Below, piece by piece: positions 63,346-64,000 of a stretch of 64,000 nucleotides of DNA. A model generated the notes under the pieces. It had not been told where the DNA came from. It worked only from the letters and a program-made list of their open reading frames with translations, and ran no database searches. Position numbers and translations under genes: made by a program. The stretch covers positions 62,001-126,000 of the forward strand of contig NZ_MRWD01000001.1 of assembly GCF_002093625.1 (NCBI RefSeq). Reading direction: 5' to 3'. Source of the DNA: Rouxiella silvae (GTDB taxonomy: Bacteria; Pseudomonadota; Gammaproteobacteria; Enterobacterales; Enterobacteriaceae). The number at the start of each line of letters is the position of its first letter. Position 1 is the stretch's first letter.

Positions 63346-64000
63346 TTAGTGCACTGCGCCCTCTTCTTTCAGTTTCTGTGCACTCATAAAGTGGTAGGTC
63401 AGTTTGTCAGCGGCTTTATCAAGCGCGACAGAGACTGAGCCTCCATCAACCAATGAGCCAAACAACAGCTCGTTAGCCAACGGTTTCTTCAGATTTTCCT
63501 GAACGGTACGCGTCATTGGGCGAGCCCCCATTGCGCGGTCATAGCCTTTCACCGACAGCCAGTCGCGCGCTTCTTCACTCACTTCAAGCGAAACGCCTTT
63601 TGCATCCAGCTGTGCCTGCAGTTCGACGATAAACTTATCGACAACCTGCTGGATCACTTCACGCGACAGGTGATTAAACCAAATCACATTGTCGAGACGG
63701 TTACGGAACTCAGGCGTAAACACTTTCTTGATTTCTTCCATGGCGTCAGGGCTGTTGTCCTGATGGATGATACCAATCGATTTACGCTCAGTTTCCCGCA
63801 CGCCGGCGTTGGTGGTCATCACCAGTATCACGTTACGGAAGTCGGCTTTACGGCCGTTATTATCAGTCAGCGTGCCGTTATCCATCACCTGCAGCAGCAG
63901 GTTGAAGACGTCCGGGTGCGCTTTCTCGATTTCATCGAGCAGCACCACGGAGTGAGGATGCTTGATAACGGCATCCGTCAGCAAACCACCCTGATCGAAT
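63346..64000 (-). CDS. clpA: ATP-dependent Clp protease ATP-binding subunit ClpA, C-terminal part
   Basis: The last 217 codons of ClpA; the 5' portion lies beyond the right edge. The visible part is the second AAA+ domain: Walker B SVVLLDEIEKAHPDVFNLLLQ, MDNGTLTDNNGRKADFRNVI, sensor 1 VMTTNAG, arginine finger in TPEFRNRLDNVIWFNHLS, and sensor 2 GYDRAMGARPMTRTVQ. The C-terminus ends KEEGAVH. ClpA unfolds substrates, including Aat-made N-degrons via ClpS, for ClpP. Convergent with infA across the scar region. Confidence 0.95.
   Translation of the reverse strand, partial: FDQGGLLTDAVIKHPHSVVLLDEIEKAHPDVFNLLLQVMDNGTLTDNNGRKADFRNVILVMTTNAGVRETERKSIGIIHQDNSPDAMEEIKKVFTPEFRNRLDNVIWFNHLSREVIQQVVDKFIVELQAQLDAKGVSLEVSEEARDWLSVKGYDRAMGARPMTRTVQENLKKPLANELLFGSLVDGGSVSVALDKAADKLTYHFMSAQKLKEEGAVH

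Overview
The window is a stretch of enterobacterial core chromosome. Gene content and order follow the Escherichia coli pyrD-to-clpA segment almost gene for gene, read in the opposite orientation. Protein lengths and sequences are close to E. coli but clearly diverged. E. coli genes such as ycbJ, the elf fimbrial genes and dmsABC are absent. I infer a member of the Enterobacterales outside Escherichia/Salmonella, most likely Yersiniaceae (Serratia/Rahnella/Rouxiella-like). The genus cannot be fixed from the sequence alone.

Layout. 1-4800: start of pyrD (minus strand), then the sulfonate operon ssuEADCB. 4.8-14 kb: pepN, pncB, asnS, an OmpF-type porin and aspC. 14-17.4 kb: gloC, mepK and ldtD (glyoxalase II and two peptidoglycan enzymes). 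17.7-25 kb: the overlapping cmoM-mukF-mukE-mukB operon, with elyC divergent. 26-32 kb: kdsB-ycaR, ycaQ, a divergent cold-shock-type protein, then lpxK-msbA (lipid A/LPS). 32-40 kb: comEC, ihfB, rpsA, cmk, aroA and serC, all on the minus strand. 40.5-46.9 kb: ycaO, then the anaerobic formate module focA-pflB-pflA. 46.9-56 kb: ycaD, serS, rarA, lolA, ftsK and lrp. 56.7-62.4 kb: trxB, cydD-cydC, aat and infA. 62.4-63.3 kb: an accessory scar carrying a broken phage integrase. The 3' end of clpA closes the window.

How the genes work together. Several functional modules are intact: organosulfonate uptake and desulfonation; MukBEF condensin; Kdo activation plus lipid A 4'-phosphorylation and flipping; serine/aromatic biosynthesis (serC-aroA) with an internal terminator-like hairpin; pyruvate formate-lyase with its activase and formate channel behind an FNR-type promoter; and CydDC thiol export next to thioredoxin reductase.

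No undescribed multi-gene system is evident. The unusual signals are small. (i) A self-contained unit at 27145-27290 has a perfectly symmetric CRP site, a 16-codon ORF overlapping a nested stem-loop, and an intrinsic terminator. (ii) The comEC reading frame has ATC where the homologous start ATG should be. (iii) An integrase remnant with an internal deletion is bracketed by a 19-bp direct repeat whose second copy lies in the clpA terminator. (iv) CydC has a shortened C-terminus. (v) The cold-shock-type protein has lost its RNP2 motif. (vi) A NadR-like box and a short upstream ORF precede pncB. All comparisons with E. coli proteins are from memory, not from a database search.
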